Of a DNA stretch of 54,568 nucleotides, positions 34,889 through 44,755 are shown in pieces. The notes beneath the pieces were generated by a model. The model saw only the letters and a list, made by a program, of their open reading frames with translations. It ran no database searches and was not told where the DNA came from. The stretch is from Sulfurimonas sp. GTDB taxonomy: Bacteria; Campylobacterota; Campylobacteria; Campylobacterales; Sulfurimonadaceae. The stretch's first letter is position 1, and the number at the start of each line of letters is the position of its first letter. The DNA lies in contig JAMOPL010000164.1 in the NCBI GenBank assembly GCA_027064515.1, positions 1 through 54,568 on the forward strand, written 5' to 3'. A program made the position numbers and the translations under genes.

Positions 34889-36996
34889 TATAAATAATTA
34901 ACTAAACTAAGTTTTGATACCTTTCCAACAGTAGATAGCATCGATTCATAATTTAAAGATAATTTTGTTAGCTCAAGTGAAGCTTCTGCTAAATCTGTAT
35001 CTATTATAGAAGAACGGAGAGTTTTACTTGCAATATCAAGCATTTCAGTTCTATCTAAAGAGCTTTGAAGTGCATTTGATTGAGCACCAACTTTAGAGTG
35101 TGTTCTTAACATATGGTTTTGTAAATTATCCATCATTGATATTGAGTTTTGTATCCCAACACCTCTCACATCGCCATCTTTAGCATTTGGATAATTTTGG
35201 TAATTTTCCATAGCACTAATTATAGTATCAATAGTTTTAAAAACATCAGTTTTTGCATCCGTAATAGTTAGCGCATTATTAGTGTTAAATGTCATAACTG
35301 AACCTCTAACACCAGCTGAGAAATCATCACTTTTTGAATCATATAAAGATATTGTAGCTTCAGTATTTGCATGAAGCATATCACCGAACTCTATTCTGCC
35401 ATCATAGCTTAAATAAGTTTCTCCACTATAATTTGAAGTTTTAATAGCAGTATCGTATTCTGCTGATGTATTTCCAGTTGGTAAAACACCTGTTACCGTC
35501 ATATTGATAACATCCATAAGTTGTTGATATGTAATATCATCAGCATCAACTGCTACTCTAGGAGTATTTGCTCCATATATATCATAAGTATTTCCACCAA
35601 TTGTAAAACTTGAACCGTTCCCACCATTAGCTACTGATTTATCTAAATCAATTGTTGCATTATAAGTATTCCCACTTGTGTCTATCCCTGATAATACAAA
35701 CTGTGTACCAGATAAAGTATCATCTGATGGGTCAATAGTTCCTTGAGTTATATCAGCAACTTCTGAAAGTTTTGTAGACCCAGAAGCAAAGGCATTAGTG
35801 TCTTTTAATATTTGTGGGGCAGATGATGAAACTTTTGATCCATCTTTACTAAACTGTGTTCTATCATATATAATTCCATCTATCATAGAAGATGAATCAG
35901 TAGCTTTAAGATTAGATAATACAAACTCTTTTACATGTAAATCAGAATTACCAGCTGTACTAGTCCCATTCATAATTTTTGAAAAATCTTGTTCACCATC
36001 ATCTAAATCATCAATATCTGTAACATCAGCATCTGTACCACCATCAAGATCCAAAGCACCAATCATATGAAAATCAATTTTACTTGATCCTCTAAGCTTA
36101 TCCTCTATCTCAATCTGTCCACTTTCATTCATTGTAACATTAACCATATGAAGGTTTGGAGTGTTACCATATATAGTACCGATTCTCTCCATAAGACCAT
36201 TAACAGTCTCATCATCACTCATAGAAAATTTTTCTTTTATAGCTGTTCCATCTGTGTTAGCACCTCTTATATAAAAAAAATGTTTTTTTGTTCCTACATC
36301 TACATTATCATCAGAATCGCCCATAAGATCTCTAATTGTACTCTCTTCATTTACAAATGTATCATCGCCTGTACCACCAAGTTTTATATATTTATTTACC
36401 AAATCATTATTTTCAACATTTGATGATATATTTCTTCTTACTGATACCTCTTCACCTAAAAATAGTTCTGATCCACTTATATTATATGTTTGTTGTACAT
36501 TTGAACCTAAAAAAGCTTTTCTATCATCACTATTCCCATTGTAAGTTCCGTCATCTGAGATAGGCTTTACATCTACTAACGAACCTGAAAAGAGATACTG
36601 TCCATTTATAGAAGTATTTGAAAGGTTTTTAAGATGCTTCTCTATCCCTCTAAGTTCAGTAGATATAGCATCTCTTGAAAGGTCACTATTTGTATCATTA
36701 GCCCCTTGAATCAATAGTGTTCTCATTCTATTCATAGTGTCATTAAATTCATTCATTATCTCATCTGTTTGATTAGAAACTTTATAACCACTTTGAGTGC
36801 TATTAGTTATCTGTTCCAATGATGAGATTTCATTATCAAGATTCATAGTTTGAGTAAATGTAGATATATCATCACTAGCATATTGAATCTTTAATCCTGA
36901 TGCTATCTGTTTATTTACATCAAAAAGTTTGTTTGTTAGATGCGAATTATTTTGAGAATATAAGTTTTGATAGTACATACTAGAAGTAACTCTCAT
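34888..36996 (-). CDS. flgL: Flagellar hook-associated protein FlgL (HAP3)
   Basis: FlgL forms the junction between hook and filament. The N-terminal flagellin-like coiled coil (about residues 1-140) shows MRVTSSMYYQNLYSQNNSHL, QIASGLKIQYASDD and INGQYLFSGS. The C-terminal helix shows SSLDRTEMLDIASKTLRSSI and ASLELTKLSLNYESMLSTV. At 702 residues it is far longer than enterobacterial FlgL (about 317) because of a large, Asp/Thr/Ser-rich central region, as in other Campylobacterota. A strong AGGGGAGGTG ribosome site and a sigma-54 type promoter precede it, and a hairpin follows, so it is probably monocistronic. Confidence 0.93.
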   Translation of the reverse strand: MRVTSSMYYQNLYSQNNSHLTNKLFDVNKQIASGLKIQYASDDISTFTQTMNLDNEISSLEQITNSTQSGYKVSNQTDEIMNEFNDTMNRMRTLLIQGANDTNSDLSRDAISTELRGIEKHLKNLSNTSINGQYLFSGSLVDVKPISDDGTYNGNSDDRKAFLGSNVQQTYNISGSELFLGEEVSVRRNISSNVENNDLVNKYIKLGGTGDDTFVNEESTIRDLMGDSDDNVDVGTKKHFFYIRGANTDGTAIKEKFSMSDDETVNGLMERIGTIYGNTPNLHMVNVTMNESGQIEIEDKLRGSSKIDFHMIGALDLDGGTDADVTDIDDLDDGEQDFSKIMNGTSTAGNSDLHVKEFVLSNLKATDSSSMIDGIIYDRTQFSKDGSKVSSSAPQILKDTNAFASGSTKLSEVADITQGTIDPSDDTLSGTQFVLSGIDTSGNTYNATIDLDKSVANGGNGSSFTIGGNTYDIYGANTPRVAVDADDITYQQLMDVINMTVTGVLPTGNTSAEYDTAIKTSNYSGETYLSYDGRIEFGDMLHANTEATISLYDSKSDDFSAGVRGSVMTFNTNNALTITDAKTDVFKTIDTIISAMENYQNYPNAKDGDVRGVGIQNSISMMDNLQNHMLRTHSKVGAQSNALQSSLDRTEMLDIASKTLRSSIIDTDLAEASLELTKLSLNYESMLSTVGKVSKLSLVNYL

Positions 36997-37037
36997 AATA
37001 CACCTCCCCTAAATACTTTATTTATTATACAAATTAT

Positions 37038-37053
37038 AGCAAATATAATTCCA
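37038..37053 (-). promoter_or_regulatory. Sigma-54 (RpoN) type promoter of flgL
   Basis: The minus strand reads TGGAATTATATTTGCT: the GG and GC dinucleotides are exactly 12 bases apart, as in the -24/-12 consensus TGG-N8-TTGC. It ends about 41 bases before the flgL ATG. Hook and rod genes in Campylobacterota are known RpoN targets activated by FlgR, which supports the call. Confidence 0.75.
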
Positions 37054-37120
37054 TATAAGCATTATCGACTAAAAATTATTTACTTTTAAGTAATTTCCTA
37101 CTATTATTCTAATTCTACAA

Positions 37121-37204
37121 GCCAGAGTGATGGAACGGTATACATAGCGGATTCAAAATCCGCCGCCTTCGGGCTTAGGGGTTCAAATCCCCTCTCTGGT
37201 ACCA
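37121..37204 (+). tRNA. tRNA-Leu (anticodon CAA)
   Basis: The acceptor stem is GCCAGAG (37121-37127) with CTCTGGT (37194-37200), the first pair being G-U, then discriminator A and an encoded CCA. The anticodon stem GCGGA/TCCGC encloses the loop TTCAAAA, giving anticodon CAA. A long variable arm (GCCTTCGGGC) marks a class II tRNA. The T arm has GGGG-TTCAAAT-CCCC. It lies between the flgL promoter and the converging sbcC gene. Confidence 0.96.
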
Positions 37205-37213
37205 TATGCTAAT

Positions 37214-39946
37214 TTAACTTTTTTTAATTTGTATACTTCCTATACCGTTAGAACTCTTTTTTACCTCTATTTGCAAATCTATCTCATTTTTTAATAGCTC
37301 TACATGGGAAATAATTCCTATCATTTTTCCACTATCTTGAAGTTTTAGTAGTGTAGTTAGAGCATCATTTAAAGTTTTAGAATCTAGAGTTCCAAAGCCC
37401 TCATCTAAAAAGAGAGAATCTATACTTACCTTTGAACTAACCATATCACTAAGTCCAAGAGCAAGAGCTAAACTTACTAAAAACCCTTCCCCTCCTGATA
37501 ATGAATTTACTGATCTTTCTATATGAGCTTGATAAGTATCGACAACCAATATCTCTAAATCATTATGTTCATCTTTTATAAGCATATATCTTTCATTTAA
37601 TGTTTTAAGATGTTTATTTGCCAATTCTAAAAGATAAGTAAGAGTTAAATTTTGAGCAAATTTTTTAAATACTTTGCCAGTAGAATCACCAATAAGATTA
37701 TTTAATATAGCATAAGGTTTTATCTCTTTCTCTTTCAGTTTTATCTCATCAAGATATTTTTTTGAAGATTTTATTTTTTTATCATTATCTTCTAGTTTTT
37801 GTTTTAACTGTCCATACTCTTGATTTGAAGATTCAAGATTCTTTTTTATCTCATTAGATTCTGAATTTAATTTCTCTTTATCTTCTAAGCTGTATTTAGT
37901 ATTTAGTGAATTATAGAGAATTTCTTTTTCAATTATTAGTTTTTCATACTCTAAAATTTTACTCTCTAAAGATTTTAATTCTGAACTATTTTCCTGCTGT
38001 TTTTTAAGAGATGTAGTTATTATTTCATCAAGAATCTTCTTATTTTCTAGTAACTCTCTTTTTTTAGTAACTGTATTTTTATTATCATATAATTCCATAC
38101 GATTCTTTGATAATTTCATAGAATCTTTTTTTAGAGATTCTAACTCAACTCTCTCTTTTTGAATCTGCTCTAAATTATTTATCTTTTGAGATTCTAGAAC
38201 TTTTAAGTTTGTTTCTTTTGTTGATAACTCTTTTTCATAGTTATCATTTTTAGTTTTATAGTTAGAGTAAATATCAAATCTTTTTTGTAACTTATCTTTG
38301 ATATTTTCTAAATCATCTTCAAGAGTAAAGTTATAATATTTACAATATCTATCAAACTCTAAAATAGTTTGTTCCAAATCAGAATCTACACTTTTTAAAA
38401 TCTCTATGGAAGATTCTAATTTTGTTTGATTTTTTATATCTTTCATTTGTAAAGATTCTATACGATTCTCATACTCTTTAATCGCTATTAGTAGCTGTGA
38501 TTGTTCATTAAGTAATTCATTTGCTTTATCATTAGAACCATCTAAGTTTTTATAGGGATGCTCAAGAGAACCACATAAAGGACAAGCTTCTTCATCTTCC
38601 AAATCTCTTCTAGCCTCTTCATACTTTAAAACAATAGTTTTTGATTTTATATACTCCAACTTATCAACTAAACTTAATAAACTATTTTTATCTCTTTTAA
38701 TCTCTTCTTGAGAATCTTCAAGATTCTTCTCTAATGATACTTTTATTTTAAGTTCAGTTTTTAACTTCTGTTTTAGTTTTAGATATTGTTCTATTTTTAA
38801 CTTGATAGAATCAAACTCTTTTAGTAGTAACGAATCATCTTTATTTTTTGTTAAATACTCTATGGCATTATGGTTATCTTCTTGTAGTTTTTGTATATAT
38901 AAGGTTTCTCTATTTATTAAAAGTAAAACTTTCTCTTTTTTTATATCTAAATTTTTTATATTTGATGTTGTTTTCTTCTCATTTTCAAGGTATAAATCAA
39001 TTTTCATATCTAGTTTTTCAACTATCTCTATTATCTCTATCTCTTTTAAATACTCTTTTGTAAAACAATTATTCTCTTTCTTTTTAAGCTCAAACTCTTT
39101 AATTAAAACTTTTTCATCTTTTTGTAATCTTGTAAATTCTATTTTATAATTATCTACATTTTTAGAAAACTTTTCTATATCATTTTGTAAAGTTTCTTTT
39201 TTATTTATCTCTTGAATTATACTTTCATTCTCTTTTTGAGATTTTGATAAATTTGCAATTATTTTTTTTAGATTTATTAAATTCTCTTCATTCTCTTTTA
39301 AAATCTCATCATCAAAGATTCTAATATCGCCCTGCTTTAAACTTATATCCTCAATCACCCTTTTTTTAAGTTTATATTCCTCAAAAACTTTTGCACCTAT
39401 TTTTGCATATATACTTGTACCCGTCATCTTCTCAAGTAGATCAGCTCTTTGATTAGCCTTAGCCTTTAAAAAAGCATCAAAATTACCTTGTGAGAGTAAA
39501 ATAGACTTTTGAAACTGTGTAAAATCTAAACCTGTAACCTCTTGAACTTTCTCTTTAACTTTGTTTATTTTACTCTCAATGCTTACAAACTCATTAGCAT
39601 CAGTATCAAATTTAGCGATTGACATTATCACATCTTGAAATTTTGTATCAGTTTTTTTATAAGCTCGTTGAACACTCCAAGAGTTTCTATATAACTCACC
39701 ATTTATCTCATACTCAAGAGTAATATTTGCTTCACCAGTATGTTTGCTCATAAGCTGTTTAGTATCTTTTAACCTTGGTGTTTCATTATATAAAGCACAA
39801 CATATAGCATCTAAAATTGTACTTTTTCCAGCACCAGTATCACCAGTGATTAAAAATAGAGAATTATCAAAATTTGTTTTAAAATCTATACTATTTTCAC
39901 CTTTTAATGAGTTTATATTTTTTAGTATTAGATTAAGAATCTTCAT
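37214..39946 (-). CDS. sbcC: Exonuclease SbcC (Rad50-like ATPase)
   Basis: SbcC is the ATPase subunit of the SbcCD nuclease, which cleaves hairpins and protein-blocked DNA ends. The Walker A GDTGAGKST is at residues 35-43. Two long coiled coils flank a zinc hook (ACPLCGSLEHPY) in the middle. The C-terminal head has SVNSLSGGEGFLVSLALALG and a Walker B LFLDEGFGTLD. It has 910 residues. It overlaps the upstream sbcD by 14 bases, so translation is coupled. The 3' end converges on the tRNA-Leu gene. Confidence 0.95.
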   Translation of the reverse strand: MKILNLILKNINSLKGENSIDFKTNFDNSLFLITGDTGAGKSTILDAICCALYNETPRLKDTKQLMSKHTGEANITLEYEINGELYRNSWSVQRAYKKTDTKFQDVIMSIAKFDTDANEFVSIESKINKVKEKVQEVTGLDFTQFQKSILLSQGNFDAFLKAKANQRADLLEKMTGTSIYAKIGAKVFEEYKLKKRVIEDISLKQGDIRIFDDEILKENEENLINLKKIIANLSKSQKENESIIQEINKKETLQNDIEKFSKNVDNYKIEFTRLQKDEKVLIKEFELKKKENNCFTKEYLKEIEIIEIVEKLDMKIDLYLENEKKTTSNIKNLDIKKEKVLLLINRETLYIQKLQEDNHNAIEYLTKNKDDSLLLKEFDSIKLKIEQYLKLKQKLKTELKIKVSLEKNLEDSQEEIKRDKNSLLSLVDKLEYIKSKTIVLKYEEARRDLEDEEACPLCGSLEHPYKNLDGSNDKANELLNEQSQLLIAIKEYENRIESLQMKDIKNQTKLESSIEILKSVDSDLEQTILEFDRYCKYYNFTLEDDLENIKDKLQKRFDIYSNYKTKNDNYEKELSTKETNLKVLESQKINNLEQIQKERVELESLKKDSMKLSKNRMELYDNKNTVTKKRELLENKKILDEIITTSLKKQQENSSELKSLESKILEYEKLIIEKEILYNSLNTKYSLEDKEKLNSESNEIKKNLESSNQEYGQLKQKLEDNDKKIKSSKKYLDEIKLKEKEIKPYAILNNLIGDSTGKVFKKFAQNLTLTYLLELANKHLKTLNERYMLIKDEHNDLEILVVDTYQAHIERSVNSLSGGEGFLVSLALALGLSDMVSSKVSIDSLFLDEGFGTLDSKTLNDALTTLLKLQDSGKMIGIISHVELLKNEIDLQIEVKKSSNGIGSIQIKKS

Positions 39947-41141
39947 CTATCTTCTCCATAATCTCTTTAAAACAATCGATAACTTTCTCTTTTATCTCAT
40001 CATCTAAAAGCTCTTTATTTTCATCACACTTAATTTCAAAAACTTTTAGTGGTGTAATATCATCCAGCTTTTGAACCTCATAATTAGTTCGAATCTCTCT
40101 ATCTCTATTTTGTGAGTTTATCTGTAAAATTTCTAAATCTAAATCATTTACCTCTTCATAGATAGAGTTTATAATCTCAGCTGTTACAAATTCATCCTCA
40201 ATACTTACTTCTATAAATGGAGTAAGTGTTGATATTTTAATCATTTTTAACTTAGATAAAATATCATCAAAAGAACCTTTTATATGATAAAGTTCCCTAA
40301 ACCTAGGAACAACTATCTCATTAACTATAATATTTTTATTTGAGGCATCTAAAATTAAAACTTTTTTATCACTATTTATCTCACTAAAAGATAAACATAT
40401 AGGTGAGCCACTATATCTTATAGTATCATTTGATGCAACTTTTTGTGTACGATGTAGATGCCCTAAAGCAACATAATCATACCCATCAAATATACTAGAA
40501 TTTAAACTTTGTAGTTTTCCAATATATATATCTTGCTCACTTTTTGAACTTGATGTACCCATAACTGTAAGATGCCCCATCGCTATAATAGGAACATTTT
40601 TAGAGATTCTCATCGCAGATTCTAGAGTATCTTTATAGTAGTTTTTAATCCCATCTTTTAGTTGAGATTCTATATCTGAAGAGCTTTGATTTGCACTGTT
40701 TTTTCTCACTACACTATCTCTAAGAAAAGGGACTGCACAAACAATAGCAGATAATTTATTTTCGCTATTGTTTATCTCTATAATTAAATTATTTTTATCT
40801 TGCATACTATCTCTTTGACCAGAGATAATATTTATATTTAAAATATCAAGAAGCTCTTTTGGTGCATCAAGTGTTGAGATTCCATCATGATTCCCACCAG
40901 TGATAATTATCTTCTTACAGTTAGTTGTTTGAAGGGATGTTAAAAAATCATAGTATGTCTTTAGTGCCAATGAAGATGGATTAGAAACATCAAAAATATC
41001 TCCAGCAACAAGCAAAACCTCTATATTTTGCTCTATAATAGTTTGCTTTAACCAAATAAAGAACTGATTATGTTCCTCTTGCCTTGAATGATTCTTAAAG
41101 ATTTGACCAATATGCCAATCTGAAGTATGTAAAATTTTCAT
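39933..41141 (-). CDS. sbcD: Exonuclease SbcD (Mre11-like nuclease)
   Basis: SbcD is the metallophosphoesterase subunit of the SbcCD nuclease. The phosphoesterase motifs are LHTSDWHIGQ, VAGDIFDVSNPS, ITGGNHDG, AMGHL and YVALGHLHRTQK. Its 402 residues match the family. Its 3' end overlaps sbcC by 14 bases, and polA lies 23 bases upstream on the same strand, making a three-gene DNA-repair run. Confidence 0.95.
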   Translation of the reverse strand: MKILHTSDWHIGQIFKNHSRQEEHNQFFIWLKQTIIEQNIEVLLVAGDIFDVSNPSSLALKTYYDFLTSLQTTNCKKIIITGGNHDGISTLDAPKELLDILNINIISGQRDSMQDKNNLIIEINNSENKLSAIVCAVPFLRDSVVRKNSANQSSSDIESQLKDGIKNYYKDTLESAMRISKNVPIIAMGHLTVMGTSSSKSEQDIYIGKLQSLNSSIFDGYDYVALGHLHRTQKVASNDTIRYSGSPICLSFSEINSDKKVLILDASNKNIIVNEIVVPRFRELYHIKGSFDDILSKLKMIKISTLTPFIEVSIEDEFVTAEIINSIYEEVNDLDLEILQINSQNRDREIRTNYEVQKLDDITPLKVFEIKCDENKELLDDEIKEKVIDCFKEIMEKIDEDS

Positions 41142-41164
41142 ATCTATCTAATCCTAATTATTAT

Positions 41165-43885
41165 CTATTTTAACTCACCCCAATTTTTGCCAATGTTGAG
41201 ACTAGCTTTTAGTGGTATATTTAATTCCATAATATTTTCCATAATATCCTGAAACCTTTTTCCAAGAATCTCTGCTTTATTCTCATCCACTTCAAAAATA
41301 AGTTCATCGTGGATTTGTAGTAACATTTTTGCATCTAAATTTTCATCAATTATCACTTGATGAATCTTATTCATAGACAATTTTATCAAATCACTAGCAC
41401 TACCTTGAAAAACAGAATTAACTGATTCCCTCTCATAAGCTGCTCTAAACATAGGTGTAGCATTTATATAATCAAAATATCTTCTTCTACCCAGTAGAGT
41501 TTGTATATATCCAAACTCCTTAGAGTTATCAACAATACTGCGAAAATAGTGTTTTACAGTTGGAAAGCTTTCAAAATATTTTTCTATTATAGTTTTGGCT
41601 TCTTTTGTTGTAATACCTAATGTGTCAGATAGTTTTTTAGGTCCCATTCCATAAAGTAATCCAAAGTTTACAGTCTTCGCGATAGCTCTTTTAGAACTAG
41701 CCTCCTCATCACCAAAAAGTGCGATGGCAGTTTGCATATGTATATCTTTGTTATCTCTAAAGGCATCAACAAGAGTAGAATCTTTGGAAAAATGGGCAAG
41801 TAATCTAAGCTCTATTTGTGAGTAATCTATCCCTATAAGTTTTTTACCCTCTGGTGCTACAAATGCTTCTCTTATCTTTAGACCTAATTTAGTTCTTGCA
41901 GGAATATTTTGAAGATTCGGATTTCTTGAACTAAGTCGTCCTGTTGCTGTTCCTGTTTGTCCAAAAGAGGTATGAATTCTGCTTTTAGAATCATCTTTTG
42001 CTAGTTTTAAAAGAGGTTCTATATATGTAGAATATAACTTATAAACCTCTCTGTATTCTAATAAAAATGGAATTATCTCATGAGAATCTTTTAGTGAACT
42101 TAGTACACTTTCATTTGTTGAGTAACCTGTTTTAGTTTTTTTACCCTTTGGTAACTCTAATGTTTCAAAAAGTATATCACCTAGTTGTTTTGGCGAATTA
42201 ATATTAAATTCACTTCCAGCTAATGAATATATCTCTTTTGTTAAATTTTCTAAAGTTATTTTAACCTCTACTAAGAAATTATCTAAAAACTTAGTATCTA
42301 ATTTTATACCCTCTTTTTCCATACAAAGAAGAGTAAAGATAAAAGGAACCTCTATCTTTTTTGATTCTTCTATAAGGTGTGTGGCACTTTGAAGTTCTAG
42401 TTTTTGATTTAAAAGATGAAAAAGTTTTAAAGTTATATATGCATCCTCACTAGCATACTCACAAGCAGATTCTAACTCTACACTAGCAAATGTTTCACCT
42501 TTTTTTACAGTATCCTTAAATGCGACCATTTTATGGTTTAATAATTTATCAGATAGTTTATCAAGAGCTAATCCACTCTCAGGATTTACTAACCATGCTA
42601 GAATCATACTATCTGCATAAACTTTTAAATCATCTGTATCTAAAAATCTTGTAACAAACTGTAAATCAAATTTAATATTATGACCTACAATTTTATGAGT
42701 AAATAGCTCTTTTATCGCATTTTTTACAGAATCTTCGTTTACTTGTTTCTCTACACCTAGATAGTAATGGGCAAAAGGCACATAATAAGCTTCTTTGTCA
42801 TTAAAACTAAAACTAAACCCAACAAGATTATCTTTTTCATAATCTAAACCTGTTGTTTCTGTATCAAAGGCTACAACAGAATCTTTTGGAATTGTGCCTA
42901 AGATTCTAAGAAGTTCTTTTTCTTCTGTAATAAGTGTAGAGATAAATTCTAGTCTATTTATACTTGGAATCTCCTCTATTATTTCAGACTGATTAAAATC
43001 TTGTTTTGTATCGGTTTTTACCATATTTTTAGCTTTTAAGATTCTAAGAATAGCATTTTGTTCATACTTAACAAGTTCATCATATATATTTAAAAATGGA
43101 TGCTCAACATCCATAGTATACTCTTCAAAATCAAAACTATCAAAAACATCATTTTTAAGAGTAACTAACTCTTTAGACATATAAGCTTTCTCTTTTGATT
43201 CTATAAGTTTTTTCTGTGTAGCACCTTTTATAGTTCCAACATTTTCATAAATCTTATCTAATGTATCATACTCTTTTAGAAGTTTTTCTGCTCCAACCTT
43301 ACCAATCCCTTTTACACCAGGAACATTATCTGCAGTATCTCCTAGAATTGATTGATAATCTATAAACTGTTTAGGTGTAACCCCATATTTCTCAAAACAA
43401 GCATTTTCATCCATATTTTTTCGTTTAATAGCATCTACAACAACTATTCTTTCATCTTCTATAAGTTGATATAAATCTTTATCATGAGATACAACTCTTA
43501 CCTTATAACCCTGCTCTACTGCTAATTTTGCAACCGTTGCTATCATATCATCAGCTTCAAAACCACTCATACCTAGAGTTTTATAGCCCATTTTACCTAT
43601 CCAATCTATCGCTATTGGAAGTTGTATAGTAAGTTCTGGTGGTGGTGCTTTTCTATTTGCTTTATAGTTAGAATCTATCTTATTTCTAAATGTATCACCC
43701 TTAGTATCGATAGCAAATACTATATAATCACTATCATGTTCTTTTTGTAAAGTAGCGATAAAGTTTGTAAAACCAGTTAGTAACCCAGTAGGGAAACCAT
43801 CTGCATTTTTTAAGTGTTGAGGAAGTGCATAAAAACTACGAAAGAAAAAACCAAATGTATCTATTATAGTAACAGTCTTAGCCAT
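41165..43885 (-). CDS. polA: DNA polymerase I
   Basis: Three domains are visible. The 5'-3' exonuclease (about residues 1-290) shows SGFEADDMIATVA and YQSILGDTADNVPGVKGIG. The 3'-5' exonuclease (about 320-500) keeps its catalytic DTETTGLDYE, so proofreading looks intact. The polymerase domain (about 520-906) shows GTATGRLSSRNPNLQNIP, IGIDYSQIELRLLAHFSKD, AKTVNFGLLYGMG and LLQIHDELIFEV. Its 906 residues are normal. The gene begins within 1 base of the HDOD gene stop. It serves repair and Okazaki fragment processing. Confidence 0.97.
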   Translation of the reverse strand: MAKTVTIIDTFGFFFRSFYALPQHLKNADGFPTGLLTGFTNFIATLQKEHDSDYIVFAIDTKGDTFRNKIDSNYKANRKAPPPELTIQLPIAIDWIGKMGYKTLGMSGFEADDMIATVAKLAVEQGYKVRVVSHDKDLYQLIEDERIVVVDAIKRKNMDENACFEKYGVTPKQFIDYQSILGDTADNVPGVKGIGKVGAEKLLKEYDTLDKIYENVGTIKGATQKKLIESKEKAYMSKELVTLKNDVFDSFDFEEYTMDVEHPFLNIYDELVKYEQNAILRILKAKNMVKTDTKQDFNQSEIIEEIPSINRLEFISTLITEEKELLRILGTIPKDSVVAFDTETTGLDYEKDNLVGFSFSFNDKEAYYVPFAHYYLGVEKQVNEDSVKNAIKELFTHKIVGHNIKFDLQFVTRFLDTDDLKVYADSMILAWLVNPESGLALDKLSDKLLNHKMVAFKDTVKKGETFASVELESACEYASEDAYITLKLFHLLNQKLELQSATHLIEESKKIEVPFIFTLLCMEKEGIKLDTKFLDNFLVEVKITLENLTKEIYSLAGSEFNINSPKQLGDILFETLELPKGKKTKTGYSTNESVLSSLKDSHEIIPFLLEYREVYKLYSTYIEPLLKLAKDDSKSRIHTSFGQTGTATGRLSSRNPNLQNIPARTKLGLKIREAFVAPEGKKLIGIDYSQIELRLLAHFSKDSTLVDAFRDNKDIHMQTAIALFGDEEASSKRAIAKTVNFGLLYGMGPKKLSDTLGITTKEAKTIIEKYFESFPTVKHYFRSIVDNSKEFGYIQTLLGRRRYFDYINATPMFRAAYERESVNSVFQGSASDLIKLSMNKIHQVIIDENLDAKMLLQIHDELIFEVDENKAEILGKRFQDIMENIMELNIPLKASLNIGKNWGELK

Positions 43886-44704
43886 TTAGTTGTTATCCAA
43901 ATAATCTATCGTTTCATCTATTGCAGTTTTTAACAAACTAACATCATAACCAGCATTTTCAGCTTTTTTAAGACCAAAGTTAATAGGAATATCTGATAAT
44001 GGATCATTTACGGGAACAATAGTTTTTATAATGTTCAGTGCTATTGCAAACTCTTTTATATCATCATCTGCTGCTGCTGGATTATCTGAAAATCTAATCA
44101 TATTGATAAAGTCTTTATCAAAACCCCAATGTTCAAAAATTGAAGCAGTAACCTCTGCACTTGTTACATCTACATAAGATTTTTCAATCATAGCTATATT
44201 TGCTGTCATCTCAATTTCAGATTTAAAACTCATCGCTTCATCCTCTTGAATAACATCACTAGCAATTAAAATCTTCCCTGTCTCTTGTAAAAATGTAGCA
44301 AGATATAATTTTTCAGCTTTTACTCTATCGATGTGGCTATACCATTTCATCATCAAGTTTGCTTGAACAGTTGATATTTCTGCAAAATCTTCTGATGTGA
44401 TTCCATAAGGTTGTAAATCAACATTGAGTAATTTTTTCATACTGTTATGAATAGAGATTGAACGAGTTCTACTCATACCAAAAAATGAAACTGCCTGTGC
44501 TACACTTGTGATAGTCTTTTTTAATCCAAAAAGTGGAGAGTTTGCAGCTTTTAATAAGTTTGCAACAATCATTGGATCATGTTCGACAACCTTTGCCATA
44601 TCTCCAACTGAAGCTTCCTCATCAGCATAAACCTTGTTTATATCTATAATTGTTTTTGGTAATGGTGGAAGTGCTTTTATTTTTTCAATTAATGAATTTT
44701 TCAT
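43886..44704 (-). CDS. HDOD domain protein
   Basis: The HDOD domain spans most of its 272 residues: ALPPLPKTIIDINKVYADEE, VVEHDPMIVANLLKAANSPL, then ITSVAQAVSFFGMSRTRSIS and ATFLQETGKILIASDV. HDOD proteins resemble HD phosphohydrolases but usually lack the catalytic His-Asp set, and take part in signalling and motility control in several Proteobacteria. GAGGA and a TATAAT element precede the ATG. No attached receiver or GGDEF domain is present. Confidence 0.88.
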   Translation of the reverse strand: MKNSLIEKIKALPPLPKTIIDINKVYADEEASVGDMAKVVEHDPMIVANLLKAANSPLFGLKKTITSVAQAVSFFGMSRTRSISIHNSMKKLLNVDLQPYGITSEDFAEISTVQANLMMKWYSHIDRVKAEKLYLATFLQETGKILIASDVIQEDEAMSFKSEIEMTANIAMIEKSYVDVTSAEVTASIFEHWGFDKDFINMIRFSDNPAAADDDIKEFAIALNIIKTIVPVNDPLSDIPINFGLKKAENAGYDVSLLKTAIDETIDYLDNN

Positions 44705-44740
44705 ATTTATATCCTCAATAATGTTTATATTTAATCGTAA

Positions 44741-44746
44741 ATTATA
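44741..44746 (-). promoter_or_regulatory. Probable -10 element of the HDOD-polA-sbcDC run
   Basis: The minus strand reads TATAAT (in GATATAATTTACG) 36 bases before the HDOD ATG, in the 51-base gap after the TauE/SafE-type gene. A GAGGA ribosome site follows. Confidence 0.45.
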
Positions 44747-44755
44747 TCACTTTTA

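Noticed and set aside
38802..39149. Plus-strand frames of 71-115 codons inside sbcC
   Set aside because: Phe/Ser-rich products, the antisense of Glu/Lys-rich coiled coil. No independent evidence of coding.
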